DNA from: Paenibacillus illinoisensis NBRC 15959
GTDB lineage: Bacteria > Bacillota > Bacilli > Paenibacillales > Paenibacillaceae
Assembly: GCF_004000925.1 (NCBI RefSeq)
Contig: NZ_BIME01000007.1
Location: 124,001 to 188,000, forward strand
Reading direction: 5' to 3'
Length of the DNA: 64,000 nucleotides
Part shown: positions 17,700-27,799 of the stretch, piece by piece
Position numbering within the stretch: position 1 is the stretch's first letter
Layout: each line of letters opens with the position of its first letter
Position numbers and translations under genes: made by a program
Notes under the pieces: generated by a model
The model's database searches: none
What the model saw: only the letters and a program-made list of their open reading frames with translations
What the model was told of the DNA's origin: nothing

Positions 17700-18707
17700 A
17701 TGAAAAAGACATTGCTGGTCTACATTTTGCTTATCTCGGCTTTTGCACTGTATGTACTCAGGTATGAATACTCAAGCGAAGCGAATGGCTCTTGGGAAGC
17801 CAAGGGACTGCGTGGAGATATTGGTGAAACATACATCATGATTACATTTCAGTCTGGCTTGGAATATTGGAAAAGTGTGCTCAAAGGCTTCGAGGATGCG
17901 GGGGATGCGCTCGGAGTAACCGTGGAGTATCGGGGAGCTACCCGATATGACCCGAAGGAACAGACCACGATCATTGAGCAAGCGATTGCACGGAAACCGG
18001 CAGGCATCGCCATCTCCGCCATTGACCCGCAATCGCTTATTCCTGTGATTAACAAAGCATTGGATGCAGGGATTCCGGTGGTTTTGTTTGATGCGGATGC
18101 CCCGGACAGCAGGGCATATTCTTTTCTCGGCACGGACAATTATCAAGCAGGGGTGACTGCTGCGGACAAAATGGCCGAGCTTCTGGGCCGGGAGGGAGAA
18201 GTCGCCGTTCTGACCATGCCGGGACAGCAAAATCATGAGGAGCGAACGGAAGGGTTCCGTAATACCATCCGTGATCGGTACCCTTCCATGAAGGTTGTTG
18301 AAATCGCGGACGGGCACGGAGATGCAATGAAATCGAGGGATGAAGCTCTTCGAATGATGAAGACATATCCGGAGCTCGGCGGTATTTTTGTAACCGAAGC
18401 TACGGGAGCAGCGGGCGTTGGTGAAGCGGTTCAGAATGGGGATGCAGGTTATCCGCTACAGATCATATCCTTTGATACCAATAAAGCTACACTGGACATG
18501 ATCAAGAGCGGCACAATCTCTGCAACGATCGCACAGGGAACCTGGAACATGGGTTACTGGTCCCTTCAATACCTGTTTCATTTGCACCACCAACTCACCG
18601 TACCTGCACCGTCTTCTTCGGATGAAAATGCACCGCTGCCGGTTAGGGTGGATACCGGAATCTCTGTCGTGACACGATCGAATGTAGATGATTACTATGC
18701 CAAATAA
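17700..18707 (+). CDS. Membrane-anchored sugar-binding protein (RbsB-type fold), sensor component
   Basis: This 335-residue protein has an N-terminal membrane segment (about residues 4-22, LLVYILLISAFALYVL) and no lipobox cysteine. The rest is a Peripla_BP_4-type sugar-binding domain, with ITFQSGLEYWKSVLKGFEDA, AISAIDPQSLIP and VVLFDADAPDS. Its last 20 nt overlap the histidine kinase start. A binding protein tied to a kinase, and separate from the transporter's own lipoprotein, resembles the XylFII-LytS sugar sensor of Clostridium, so I read it as the ligand-sensing subunit. AAGGA lies 13 nt before the ATG; a GTG at 17688 is too close to that site. Confidence 0.85.
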   Translation: MKKTLLVYILLISAFALYVLRYEYSSEANGSWEAKGLRGDIGETYIMITFQSGLEYWKSVLKGFEDAGDALGVTVEYRGATRYDPKEQTTIIEQAIARKPAGIAISAIDPQSLIPVINKALDAGIPVVLFDADAPDSRAYSFLGTDNYQAGVTAADKMAELLGREGEVAVLTMPGQQNHEERTEGFRNTIRDRYPSMKVVEIADGHGDAMKSRDEALRMMKTYPELGGIFVTEATGAAGVGEAVQNGDAGYPLQIISFDTNKATLDMIKSGTISATIAQGTWNMGYWSLQYLFHLHHQLTVPAPSSSDENAPLPVRVDTGISVVTRSNVDDYYAK

Positions 18708-20652
18708 AACAGAACATCGTTCTCGAATGCCCCTCGGCTGGAAGAAAATTCGTTTCTGGATGAAGAGCGGATTGCAGAGACTGCGATTGCGTAATATGCC
18801 ACTGCGCTATCAGCTGATGCTGCTCTTTTTGCTCTTTGCAATCGTTCCTTCAGTGGGACTCGGACTGCTGGTGAACTGGACAGTGGAACGGATTGTTGAA
18901 AGGCAGGTCGAGGGACACACGATGCAGCTAATCGGCAAAGTCAATGAAGCACTTGACAGCAAGATGGAGAATTTGCAAAACATGACCTATCTGATTGCGT
19001 TTGACCCGGATATCCGTGCGTTCATGGAAGGGAAAACGGAGTTTGACGGTCATACAGGAGCAACCGTATCCGGTGGCGATTCGAATCAGTCCAAAGATCA
19101 GGATCAACTGTATGGGATCAAACAGTTTTTGCAGGGATTCACGACATTGTATCCGGAAATTGCAGGAATTGTCCTTGTGAATGGAAACGGAGATTACATT
19201 AGCAACGAGATGTACCCGAAAACCAATCAGAGCCTGGTTCAGGAGGAGTGGTACCAAGGTGCATCCCGGAATGCCGGCATTTTTACTGTTCTGGGTCAAC
19301 CGAGACAGCGTAACATCACGACACATGTTCGGTATAAGGATAGTGAAATTGTGTCTGTTGCACGTTCCATCACGGATGAAACATCAGGACGTGTGCTCGG
19401 TGTCATTATGATTGACCTGAAACTGCGTACCGTATCTCAGGCCGCCAGGGATGTGACGCTGGGGAAATCCGGATATGTGATGGTGACCGATGCAGAAGGG
19501 CGAAGTGTCTATATGCCGGAGAACCCACTTGTTGAGCAGATTCCATCGTCGTGGTTCCCATCCGGGGATAGCGGAATATTTAACGCTGAAGCGGATGGGA
19601 AGGAGTTGTTATTCATGTACCAGTCTTCCTCGTTTACAGGATGGAGAACTGTAGGGGTATTTCCGGCAAGGGAATCGACCGCTGAAGTCCGCCAGATCCA
19701 GTTTTACGTCGTCAGTTTTGTGTTCGTGGTCTGTCTCTTTGGTCTGAGCGCTTCCCTTCGGTTCTCCAGTTCCATCGCTCAGCCTATTTTCCGGTTAATG
19801 TCTTATATGCGCAGGGCGGAAACGGGAAATCTCAGATCCGGCCGCTGGAGCGATCGGGCTGATGAAATCGGCATGCTGGGTAGAAGTTTTAACCGAATGC
19901 TGGCACGGATCCGGCAGCTCATGTCCCTTAACGAATTACGGGAGAGGCAAAAACGGGATGCTGAAATGCGAAGCCTGCAGGAGCATATCAAACCTCATTT
20001 TTTATATAACACCCTGGATACGATCCATTGGATGGCACAGAGGAAAGGTGTGGACGATGTATCCGAGATGGTGGGAGCCCTGTCCAGACTGTTTCGTATC
20101 GGGCTCAGCAAAGGCAATGATTTCATTCCCTTGAAATCCGAGGTTGAACATATATCCAGTTATCTGCAAATTCAGCAGACCCGGTATCGGAACCGACTTC
20201 AATGTGAGTTGGTGATTCCGGAGGATCTGAAGGAGCTCTTCGTGCTTAAGCTGGTGCTGCAGCCTATTGTGGAAAATGCCATTTATCACGGGATTAAGGG
20301 CAGACGAGGTCCGGGTAAGATTCGAATTGAAGCCAAAGTACAAGATCATAAGCTGGTTCTGACGGTACAGGATGATGGCGCCGGGATGTCCAGCGAGCGG
20401 CTGCACGAGATGGCACAACTGCTCGGTACGCCCCTGGAAAGCATGGAAACACAGGAAGCCGGTCAGGGAGGCAAAAGCTATGGCATGCTGAATGTACAGG
20501 CACGCCTTCGGCTTTCTTTTGGAGAAGAATATGGGATCAGTTTGAATAGTCGGGAAGGTGAAGGGACTTGTGTGACCATCACTCAGCCGTTGATGAAAGA
20601 ACTTCCACAAGCGTTGCAATTCGATACTGAAGGAAGGCGGGATAGTCAATGA
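18688..20652 (+). CDS. YesM-family sensor histidine kinase
   Basis: The 654-residue kinase has two membrane segments (about 41-63 and 338-357) that bracket a dCACHE-like extracellular region. A HAMP linker follows (about 358-410), then a His_kinase domain with the phospho-acceptor H437 in HIKPHFLYNTLDT. The C-terminal ATPase domain has VENAIYHG (N box), DDGAGM (G1) and SYGMLNVQARL. The gene overlaps the binding-protein gene by 20 nt and the response-regulator gene by 4 nt (ATGA). The start at 18688 has a weak ribosome site, which fits coupled translation; an ATG at 18697 is an alternative. It probably receives the sugar signal from the anchored binding protein. Confidence 0.92.
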   Translation: MITMPNKTEHRSRMPLGWKKIRFWMKSGLQRLRLRNMPLRYQLMLLFLLFAIVPSVGLGLLVNWTVERIVERQVEGHTMQLIGKVNEALDSKMENLQNMTYLIAFDPDIRAFMEGKTEFDGHTGATVSGGDSNQSKDQDQLYGIKQFLQGFTTLYPEIAGIVLVNGNGDYISNEMYPKTNQSLVQEEWYQGASRNAGIFTVLGQPRQRNITTHVRYKDSEIVSVARSITDETSGRVLGVIMIDLKLRTVSQAARDVTLGKSGYVMVTDAEGRSVYMPENPLVEQIPSSWFPSGDSGIFNAEADGKELLFMYQSSSFTGWRTVGVFPARESTAEVRQIQFYVVSFVFVVCLFGLSASLRFSSSIAQPIFRLMSYMRRAETGNLRSGRWSDRADEIGMLGRSFNRMLARIRQLMSLNELRERQKRDAEMRSLQEHIKPHFLYNTLDTIHWMAQRKGVDDVSEMVGALSRLFRIGLSKGNDFIPLKSEVEHISSYLQIQQTRYRNRLQCELVIPEDLKELFVLKLVLQPIVENAIYHGIKGRRGPGKIRIEAKVQDHKLVLTVQDDGAGMSSERLHEMAQLLGTPLESMETQEAGQGGKSYGMLNVQARLRLSFGEEYGISLNSREGEGTCVTITQPLMKELPQALQFDTEGRRDSQ

Positions 20653-21968
20653 AGGAAGCAATGATCCAAGCAGCTTGGACAGAACCAGAGACGGAGAGTA
20701 CGGCAGCATCGGTGGCTGCAGCCCAGACATTGCCGTCGGCCCGGCGTTACCAAGTGCTGATCGCAGATGATGAACCGATTATTCGCGAAGGCATTCGGGA
20801 TGCCATTGACTGGGAAGCGCTTGGCATGGAGGTTGCCTGCGAAGCGGAGGACGGAGAGGAAGCGCTGGAGCTGGCTGTCCAGTTCGGTATTGATATCATT
20901 CTAGTGGATATGAACATGCCATTTCTGAACGGCATTGATCTGATCCGTCGTCTTCAGGATGAGTGTCCGGATTGCCGCTGCCTCATCATCTCCGGGCATG
21001 ATGAGTTTGCTTATGCCCAAGAGGCTGTACGGCTTGGCGTGGAGGATTACATTCTTAAGCCGGTAGATGCAGAGCGGCTGCACGCTGCGCTTGTGCGCCT
21101 GAAACAGCGCATGGATGAAGAACGTAGACGTACAGCCTACGTCAAGCAGGCTGCCGACCAGATCGAACGCAACATTCCGCTGCTGCGTCAGCGTTTTTGT
21201 CTGGAATGGCTGGAAGGACGGGCGGAAGGAAAAGATCTGACAGAGCAGCTTGCGTTCCTGCGCCTGCCATCGGATCCGCCTGTGCAGATCGGGGTCGTCC
21301 GCTGGCCTGCGGCCGAAGCACGGCAGTCCCTTATGCGGGAGAATGATCGTCAATTGTTTCTTTTTGCCGTAGAAAATATTATCGGTGAACTGCTGGGGAA
21401 TCTTCCCCATGTCCTGTTCCGGGACCCGAATGGATTAATTGGCTTCTGTCTCTGGAGGGCAGTTCCGGAAGAACTGGATTGCACCATTGAACAGCAAATT
21501 AGTACCTGTCTGAATATTGCTGTTCATGCTCATGTGGAGCAGAATACAGGTGCATTGGAGGAAGTCCCGAGTGCTTACCGGTTATGCCGTGAGCTTATCT
21601 ATGGGGAAGCCCGCTTATCTCCGCTGGTGCGCAGAGCTCGGCAGATCATTCATGAAGGATACGCGGATCGGGAACTGACACTGGAATCGCTCGCTTCGCG
21701 TCTGCAAGTCTCCTCGGTATATCTCAGCCGGGTGCTCAAGAAAGAGTTAAACGATACATTCGTAACCCTGGTCACACATGCTCGCATCCGCAAAGCAGTC
21801 CAGCTGCTGGATTCAACGGCACTGCCTATCCACAGCATTGCAGAACGGGTCGGTTACGATACCCAGCACTATTTCAGCACGGCGTTCAAGAAAGTGATGG
21901 GCATTTCACCCGCACAGTATCGGAAGGATGGGGGCACAGGGCAGAGTGCCTCCGCAGACCGCGTGTAG
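20649..21968 (+). CDS. YesN-family response regulator with AraC-type DNA-binding domain
   Basis: The 439-residue protein has an unusual 32-residue polar extension, then a receiver domain (about 33-150) with acidic pocket D40-D41, phospho-acceptor D87 (IILVDMNMP) and K137. A middle region of unknown fold follows. The C-terminal AraC-type double helix-turn-helix (about 335-430) includes ASRLQVSSVYLSRVLKKE and IAERVGYDTQHYFSTAFKK. The start overlaps the kinase stop as ATGA. It most likely activates the downstream importer operon, whose upstream region carries two direct repeats 20 bp apart, the second placed at the -35 position. Confidence 0.93.
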   Translation: MKEAMIQAAWTEPETESTAASVAAAQTLPSARRYQVLIADDEPIIREGIRDAIDWEALGMEVACEAEDGEEALELAVQFGIDIILVDMNMPFLNGIDLIRRLQDECPDCRCLIISGHDEFAYAQEAVRLGVEDYILKPVDAERLHAALVRLKQRMDEERRRTAYVKQAADQIERNIPLLRQRFCLEWLEGRAEGKDLTEQLAFLRLPSDPPVQIGVVRWPAAEARQSLMRENDRQLFLFAVENIIGELLGNLPHVLFRDPNGLIGFCLWRAVPEELDCTIEQQISTCLNIAVHAHVEQNTGALEEVPSAYRLCRELIYGEARLSPLVRRARQIIHEGYADRELTLESLASRLQVSSVYLSRVLKKELNDTFVTLVTHARIRKAVQLLDSTALPIHSIAERVGYDTQHYFSTAFKKVMGISPAQYRKDGGTGQSASADRV

Positions 21969-21992
21969 CATATAAGATATGGTGAAGACAAC

Positions 21993-22032
21993 AGAGTTGC
22001 TCTGCTTCTGCGAAGCGGATCAGCTCTTTTTT
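21993..22032 (+). terminator. Terminator between the sensor genes and the importer operon
   Basis: GAGTTG (21993-21998) and CAGCTC (22020-22025) enclose an inner GCTTC/GAAGC stem and are followed by seven T. It separates sensor and transporter transcripts. Confidence 0.85.
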
Positions 22033-22121
22033 TGTGTCCAGGGATGGAACTGGAACTGTATTCAAAGAAAGGGATGCGGTACTCCTTCTGAGGATACAAA
22101 AGTTAAATTTTTATAAAAAAG

Positions 22122-22165
22122 GTTCAAAAGCTGCAAAGACTGTTCAAACCTGACAATGCTACGAT
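22122..22165 (+). promoter_or_regulatory. Direct repeats and activator-dependent promoter of the sugar importer
   Basis: GTTCAAA occurs at 22122-22128 and 22142-22148, 20 bp apart on the same face of the helix, as expected for two half-sites of an AraC-type regulator. The nearer copy overlaps the -35 position of a promoter whose -10 would be TACGAT (22160-22165) and which lacks a good -35. This arrangement fits activation by the YesN-type regulator. Confidence 0.55.
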
Positions 22166-22208
22166 GGGATCAGGCAGAAACAGAAGGCAATAGAAGTTCA
22201 TTACTAGA

Positions 22209-22223
22209 TTGTAAGCGTTATCT
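22209..22223 (+). promoter_or_regulatory. CcpA-type cre site upstream of the importer operon
   Basis: TTGTAAGCGTTATCT matches the cre consensus WTGNAANCGNWNNCW at every defined position. It lies downstream of the proposed promoter and about 46 nt before the binding-protein start, a position suited to catabolite repression by roadblock. Confidence 0.7.
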
Positions 22224-22269
22224 TGTTAAACAATCAGATCCGCATGATTCGAGGAAAGGGGAACTTGAT

Positions 22270-23355
22270 ATGAAAAAAGGAGCAGTGATGATCTGGCTTC
22301 TGGTGATGACCTTGATGTTATCGGCCTGCAATCTGGCTGAGAGCGGAACAGGCAGCAAGGAAAAAGGATATGTCGGCATCTCCATGCCAACGAAATCGTC
22401 CGAGCGCTGGGTCGGCGACGGAGAGAACATGGTCCGTCTATTTCAGGAACAAGGGTATAAGACGGATCTTCAGTACGCTGAGGACGTGGTCGAAAATCAG
22501 ATTTCACAGATTGAGAACATGATCACCAAGGGAGTGGATGTGATGGTCATTGCATCCGTGGACGGCAATACACTGACGGATGTAATCAAGAAGGCCCATG
22601 ATGAGGGCATTCAAGTCATATCATACGACCGCCTGATCCGGAACACGCCTTATCTCACGTATTATGCGACGTTCGACAACTTCAAAGTCGGGGTGCTGCA
22701 GGCTTCCTACATTGAGCAGAAGCTTGGCCTCAAGGAAGGCAAAGGACCATTCAACATTGAGCTGTTTGGCGGCTCACCCGATGACAACAATGCGTACTTC
22801 TTCTTCGACGGTGCAATGTCTGTACTGAAACCCTATATCGACTCCGGCAAGCTTGTAGTACGTAGCAACCAAACCACAATGGCACAGATTGCGACCTTGC
22901 GTTGGGATGGAGCACTCGCCCAGTCGAGGATGGATAACCTGCTCAGTGCCTATTACTCTGGAGATAACCTGGATGCAGTGTTGTCCCCATACGACGGAAT
23001 CAGCATTGGCATCATCTCGTCACTGAAAGGCGTCGGATACGGATCAGAAAGTAAACCTCTGCCTGTTATTACTGGGCAGGACGCGGAGCTGGCCTCCATC
23101 AAATCCATTGTTGCCGGAGAGCAGACACAGACGGTATTCAAGGATACACGCAAGCTCGCAGAGCAGACGGTAGAGATGGCCAATAGTATTTTACAAGGAA
23201 AACAAGCAGAAGTGAATGACGAAAAATCATATAACAACGGTATTAAAATAATTCCGGCCTATTTGCTGGACCCGATCTCCGTGGACCGGACCAATGTGGA
23301 GAAGGACATTGTCGGCACCAATTATTACACCAAAGAGGAAATCGGACTGAAATAA
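22270..23355 (+). CDS. chvE: Multiple-monosaccharide ABC importer, ChvE-type binding lipoprotein
   Basis: The 361-residue lipoprotein has a signal peptide ending in LMLSAC and a Peripla_BP_4 fold. Its sequence is of the ChvE/XylF type: [54 protein letters not shown] and [18 protein letters not shown]. Such proteins bind xylose, arabinose, galactose or glucose outside the cell. I chose the ATG at 22270, where the signal peptide begins and a purine-rich AGGGG site lies upstream; the frame is open further left, to 22156. It is the first gene of a three-gene importer operon, with the ATPase gene 21 nt downstream. Confidence 0.92.
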   Translation: MKKGAVMIWLLVMTLMLSACNLAESGTGSKEKGYVGISMPTKSSERWVGDGENMVRLFQEQGYKTDLQYAEDVVENQISQIENMITKGVDVMVIASVDGNTLTDVIKKAHDEGIQVISYDRLIRNTPYLTYYATFDNFKVGVLQASYIEQKLGLKEGKGPFNIELFGGSPDDNNAYFFFDGAMSVLKPYIDSGKLVVRSNQTTMAQIATLRWDGALAQSRMDNLLSAYYSGDNLDAVLSPYDGISIGIISSLKGVGYGSESKPLPVITGQDAELASIKSIVAGEQTQTVFKDTRKLAEQTVEMANSILQGKQAEVNDEKSYNNGIKIIPAYLLDPISVDRTNVEKDIVGTNYYTKEEIGLK

Positions 23356-23376
23356 TAATGGAAAGGAGCAAGTCCC

Positions 23377-24927
23377 ATGACCGGAATCATATTGGAAATG
23401 AAGGGCATCACCAAAACCTTTCCTGGCGTCAAAGCACTGGAAAACGTCAATCTCAAGATCCGAGAAGGTGAAATTCATTCCCTGTGCGGTGAGAACGGTG
23501 CAGGTAAATCCACGCTGATGAAAGTGCTTAGCGGTGTATATCCACATGGAACGTACGAAGGAGATATTTTATTTCAGGGGAAAACCTGCGAGTTCAAAAG
23601 CATTAAGCAGAGCGAGGATTTGGGAATCGTCATTATCCATCAGGAGCTCGCACTAATCCCTTACCTGTCCATTGCCGAGAACATCTACTTGGGCAACGAG
23701 CGTGCCAGCAAAGGCATCATTGACTGGAAAGAAACATTGGTCGGCACACGTGAATTGCTCTCCAAAGTGGGCTTGAGCGAAAATCCGAACACCCTTGTAT
23801 CCAACATCGGTGTAGGGAAGCAGCAGCTGGTTGAAATTGCAAAAGCACTCTCCAAAAAGGTTCGTCTGCTCATCCTGGATGAACCGACGGCAGCGCTGAA
23901 TGAGGACGATAGTGAAAACCTGCTCCAATTAATGCTGGAGTTCAAGAAGCAGGGAATTGCGTGTATCTTGATTTCCCATAAGCTGAACGAGGTGTCCAAG
24001 GTATCGGATTCCGTCACGATATTGAGGGATGGCAAGACAATCGAGACGCTGGACATGAGGAAGGATAACGTCACCGAGGACCGGATTATCAGCGGAATGG
24101 TGGGCCGTGATCTGACAAGCCGCTATCCCGAGCGTCATGCGGATATTGGTAACGTCATTTTGGAAGTGAAGGATTGGACGGTTTATCACGAGCATCATGC
24201 TGATCGCAAAGTGCTGGACCGGGTCAACATGAATATTCGGCGTGGTGAAATTGTCGGCATAGCCGGTCTGATGGGTGCGGGACGTACAGAACTGGCCATG
24301 AGCATATTTGGCAAATCCTATGGACGCAACATATCGGGCCAGCTCATTAAGGATGGTCAACCGATTCAGAACAACAGTGTAACGGAGGCAATTCAGAATG
24401 GTTTTGCCTACGTGACAGAGGATCGGAAGGAATACGGACTTATTCTTATGGATGATATCAAACGCAATATCTCACTGACCGGCCTGGGCAAGCTGACCAA
24501 AAACGCCGTTGTGAATGAACGTGAAGAAGTGCTGGTTGCCGAAGAGATGAAGAAAAGCATGAATATCAAGGCCCCAAGCATCCTTCAGAAAACCGGCAAT
24601 CTGAGCGGGGGTAACCAGCAGAAAGTGGTGTTGAGCAAATGGATATTTGCCGGACCGGATATTCTCATTCTGGATGAACCGACCCGCGGAATCGATGTGG
24701 GTGCCAAATTCGAAATCTATACCATTATTCACCGGCTTGCTGCTGAAGGTAAGGGCGTGCTGGTGATCTCATCCGAGCTCCCGGAGGTTCTGGGCCTGTG
24801 TGACCGGATTTATGTCATGAATGCCGGGCGCATCACGGGTGAAGTCAGCCGCGAGGAAGCGACGCAGGAAACGTTGATGAGATATATGACGAAGTCTGGA
24901 GGCGAGAAGCATGGAAATGCTAACTAA
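23377..24927 (+). CDS. gguA: Multiple-monosaccharide ABC importer, ATP-binding protein
   Basis: The 516-residue ATPase contains two ABC domains, as in all carbohydrate uptake family 2 importers. The first has Walker [10 protein letters not shown] (38-46), [13 protein letters not shown] as signature region and [13 protein letters not shown]. The second has a degenerate Walker A (LMGAGRTEL), the signature [14 protein letters not shown] and [13 protein letters not shown]. The length fits MmsA/GguA. GGAAAGGAGC precedes the ATG. The 3' end overlaps the permease gene by 17 nt. Confidence 0.95.
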   Translation: MTGIILEMKGITKTFPGVKALENVNLKIREGEIHSLCGENGAGKSTLMKVLSGVYPHGTYEGDILFQGKTCEFKSIKQSEDLGIVIIHQELALIPYLSIAENIYLGNERASKGIIDWKETLVGTRELLSKVGLSENPNTLVSNIGVGKQQLVEIAKALSKKVRLLILDEPTAALNEDDSENLLQLMLEFKKQGIACILISHKLNEVSKVSDSVTILRDGKTIETLDMRKDNVTEDRIISGMVGRDLTSRYPERHADIGNVILEVKDWTVYHEHHADRKVLDRVNMNIRRGEIVGIAGLMGAGRTELAMSIFGKSYGRNISGQLIKDGQPIQNNSVTEAIQNGFAYVTEDRKEYGLILMDDIKRNISLTGLGKLTKNAVVNEREEVLVAEEMKKSMNIKAPSILQKTGNLSGGNQQKVVLSKWIFAGPDILILDEPTRGIDVGAKFEIYTIIHRLAAEGKGVLVISSELPEVLGLCDRIYVMNAGRITGEVSREEATQETLMRYMTKSGGEKHGNAN

Positions 24928-26074
24928 ACTGTTCAAAAACAATATACGCCAATACGGCATGATTATCGCACTGGTTGTCATTATGATCTTGTTCGAGGTG
25001 CTGACTGGCGGACTCTTGCTGAAGCCGATCAATATTACGAATCTGATTCTGCAGAACAGCTATATCCTGGTGCTCGCCATCGGGATGGTACTGGTCATCA
25101 TTACCGGACATATTGATCTGTCGGTCGGATCTGTTGCAGCCTTTGTCGGTGCAGTGGCGGCAATTATGATGGTTGACTGGCAGCTTCCAGCCTGGCTGGC
25201 GGTGATTGCTTCTTTGCTGGTAGGGGCGTTAATCGGGGCGTGGCAGGGCTTCTGGATCGCGTATGTGCGGATTCCGGCCTTTATCGTAACCCTTGCGGGC
25301 ATGCTGCTCTTCCGCGGCTTGACGATGATTGTGCTGGAGGGCCAGTCCATCTCTCCTTTTCCGGGGGGATTCCAAAAGATTAGCTCCGGATTCCTGCCTG
25401 ATATCCAATTTTCAGGTTTCGGTCTCATCTCGATCCTTGTAGGGATTGCGCTTACAATCTGGTATATCGTAAATGAACTGCGGGAACGCCGCTCCCAGCG
25501 GAAATACGGATTCGCGGTGGTGTCGCAGGGACTTTTCCTGCTCAAGCTGATTGTGGTGGCTGCGGTAACGAACCTGTTCACCTTCGTACTCGCAAGTTAC
25601 GCCGGGATTCCGAATATCCTGATCCTGCTGTTTGTGCTGATCGTCGTGTATTCCTTCGTCATGAACCGAACTGTAATGGGACGTCATGTGTATGCACTTG
25701 GTGGAAATGAAAAGGCCGCAGGACTATCCGGAGTCAAAACCAAAAAAGTGACGTTCTGGGTATTTGTAAACATGGGTGTGCTCGCTGCTGTATCCGGTCT
25801 GATCTTCGCTGCTCGTCTGAATGCGGCTACGCCAAGAGCAGGTACCAACTTCGAACTTGATGCGATTGCAGCCTGCTTTATCGGTGGAGCTTCAGCTTCC
25901 GGAGGGATTGGAACCGTGTTTGGAGCGATCATCGGCGGCTTGGTTATGGGGGTACTGAATAACGGGATGTCCCTCATTGGACTGGGCATTGACTGGCAGC
26001 AGGGAATTAAAGGTTTGGTGCTTCTGCTTGCCGTAGCCTTCGATATCTATAACAAAAATAAGAGATCGGCATAG
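24911..26074 (+). CDS. gguB: Multiple-monosaccharide ABC importer, permease
   Basis: The 387-residue integral membrane protein is of the BPD_transp_2 type, with about ten hydrophobic segments. Family features include [20 protein letters not shown] near residues 57-76, [29 protein letters not shown] and [19 protein letters not shown]. The length (about 390) is that of MmsB/GguB rather than the shorter RbsC. It overlaps the ATPase gene, so the two are translationally coupled. The operon ends at a bidirectional terminator shared with mgtE. Confidence 0.95.
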   Translation: MEMLTKLFKNNIRQYGMIIALVVIMILFEVLTGGLLLKPINITNLILQNSYILVLAIGMVLVIITGHIDLSVGSVAAFVGAVAAIMMVDWQLPAWLAVIASLLVGALIGAWQGFWIAYVRIPAFIVTLAGMLLFRGLTMIVLEGQSISPFPGGFQKISSGFLPDIQFSGFGLISILVGIALTIWYIVNELRERRSQRKYGFAVVSQGLFLLKLIVVAAVTNLFTFVLASYAGIPNILILLFVLIVVYSFVMNRTVMGRHVYALGGNEKAAGLSGVKTKKVTFWVFVNMGVLAAVSGLIFAARLNAATPRAGTNFELDAIAACFIGGASASGGIGTVFGAIIGGLVMGVLNNGMSLIGLGIDWQQGIKGLVLLLAVAFDIYNKNKRSA

Positions 26075-26173
26075 ATTGATCAAAAAATAGATCATTCCAA
26101 TTTCCAATTGATATCTTAAAGCTTGGATGTCACTTATGATTAGATGCACTGTCCATTCATTTGGAAAGGCATA

Positions 26174-26208
26174 AACAGACCCGCTATCCTTCATAGTGGG
26201 TCTGTTTT
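26174..26208. terminator. Bidirectional terminator between importer operon and mgtE
   Basis: AACAGACCCGCTAT (26174-26187) pairs with ATAGTGGGTCTGTT (26193-26206) through 14 bp with one G-T pair. T and A runs flank both sides. Confidence 0.9.
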
Positions 26209-26231
26209 CCGTATATCAGGCACAGCCGGTT

Positions 26232-27608
26232 TTACATGAGTGCACCCAGAAACCGGGTTGCGATCCCGAAGTAAATAAACAGCGACAATATATCGTTCAG
26301 CGTAGTGATCAAGGGTCCGGAGGCAACGGCGGGATCAACCTTGAAGCGACTCAGCAATAGGGGGATACATGTACCTGTCAGTGTACCGATAACGAGTGTG
26401 AAAAAGAGGGACACGCCAATAATGGTGCCGAGCAGCCAGTCCCCCTGCCAGAAGTAGGCGATAACTGTAATCATGACTCCGCATACGAGTCCAATCAGGG
26501 TACCTACCTTGATTTCCCGGCCGATCAACGCCAGTACGGTGGACTTGTCGAGCTTGCGTCCAATGAGGCCGCGGACGACGACAGCCAGGGACTGTGTTCC
26601 CGTGTTCCCGGTCATACCGGCGATCATGGGCATGAAAAATGCGAGTGCAACCACCTGATTCAGCGTATCCTCGAAGAAGTCCACAATGCTGCCTGAGATG
26701 AGTCCGATGAATAGTAACAGGATAAGCCAGGGGAGCCTGCGCTTGACCGCCACGAGTGGTTTGGTATCAAAATCAATATCCTTGCCGCCGCCACCCATCT
26801 TGGCAAGGTCTTCACTGGCTTCATGCATGATGATATCAATGACATCATCCATCTGAATGACACCACAGAGTCTGTGGTTCTCATCAACGACGGGTAAGGC
26901 GATAAATTCATAACGCTGCAGCAGCTGCGCAGCTTCTTCCTGGTCCATGTCCACGGTCGCATAAATGACGCGCTTGGTCATCAGCTCCTCTACCCGGGTC
27001 TTGTCACCCGCCTGAAGCAGGGACCGGTGACTGACCACTCCAACGAGTTTGCCTTCATCATCCGTAACGTACAGATAGCTCGTAGCCGGTATAGGCGGAG
27101 TGCCATGGGATTCCCTTATCGCTTCCTTCGCCGTTTCATGCGCCAGAAGAGTGCGGTAACGGTCGGTCATGATCCGGCCGGCCGTCTCCGGCGGATAGTT
27201 CAGCACGGAGCGGATAATGGCAGAATGGTCGAGATGCATGTTCGACAACAGCTGTTCCCTGCGTTTGGCAGGCAAATCATGCAGGAACCGGATCAGATCA
27301 CCCTTTTCCATCTGCTGCATGACCTCAAGCGTACGTTCCGGCCCTAGCTGTTCGAACAGCTTAATCTGTTCGTGAAGCTTGAGCGATTCGGCCATATCGG
27401 CGAGAACATCTGGCTTGAACAGCAGCAGCAACCGCTTTGTTTCCTGTTCGGGAAACTTTTTGTAGATGAGAGTAAGATCGTAGGGACGAAGCTCTTTTAT
27501 CGCTTTATAAAATTCGGGGAGGTCTTGTGTTTGTACATATTGAACCAGCAGCGCGGTGATTTCTTCGATTGAATTATTCTTAGGCGATTGAGGTCCGTTC
27601 TTGTTCAT
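26232..27608 (-). CDS. mgtE: Magnesium transporter MgtE
   Basis: The 458-residue protein has the full MgtE layout. An acidic N-domain of helical repeats (about 20-130, LIRFLHDLPAKRREQLLSNM) is followed by a CBS pair (about 140-265, including YVTDDEGKLVGVVSHRSLL and LPVVDENHRLCGVIQMDD). A plug helix and five membrane segments complete it, with FFMPMIAGMTGNTGTQSLAVVVRG in the pore. MgtE forms a Mg2+-gated channel in the cytoplasmic membrane. AGAAAGGAG precedes the ATG. I looked for an M-box riboswitch in the roughly 190-nt upstream region and did not see one. Confidence 0.96.
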   Translation of the reverse strand: MNKNGPQSPKNNSIEEITALLVQYVQTQDLPEFYKAIKELRPYDLTLIYKKFPEQETKRLLLLFKPDVLADMAESLKLHEQIKLFEQLGPERTLEVMQQMEKGDLIRFLHDLPAKRREQLLSNMHLDHSAIIRSVLNYPPETAGRIMTDRYRTLLAHETAKEAIRESHGTPPIPATSYLYVTDDEGKLVGVVSHRSLLQAGDKTRVEELMTKRVIYATVDMDQEEAAQLLQRYEFIALPVVDENHRLCGVIQMDDVIDIIMHEASEDLAKMGGGGKDIDFDTKPLVAVKRRLPWLILLLFIGLISGSIVDFFEDTLNQVVALAFFMPMIAGMTGNTGTQSLAVVVRGLIGRKLDKSTVLALIGREIKVGTLIGLVCGVMITVIAYFWQGDWLLGTIIGVSLFFTLVIGTLTGTCIPLLLSRFKVDPAVASGPLITTLNDILSLFIYFGIATRFLGALM

Positions 27609-27799
27609 ATCAAGACTCCTTTCTAGAGGCGGGGCTCCGTATTTTTAAACGCTATGTAAGCGAGGTAAACAGCAAATTTGATGATTGAAGCATGGACTGC
27701 GCTATTGAAATCTTGCTCAACCATTCGGAACGGGCTTACAAATAGGCGCTGCGGAGATATACTGGTTGTACAAGTAACTGATGAGGAGGACTTGCACGG

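Noticed and set aside
20002..20730. 242-aa minus-strand open frame
   Set aside because: It lies opposite the kinase and regulator genes, has no ribosome site and no recognisable motifs.
27609..27799. Possible M-box magnesium riboswitch upstream of mgtE
   Set aside because: The region is short and I could not find the conserved M-box core, so it is not claimed.
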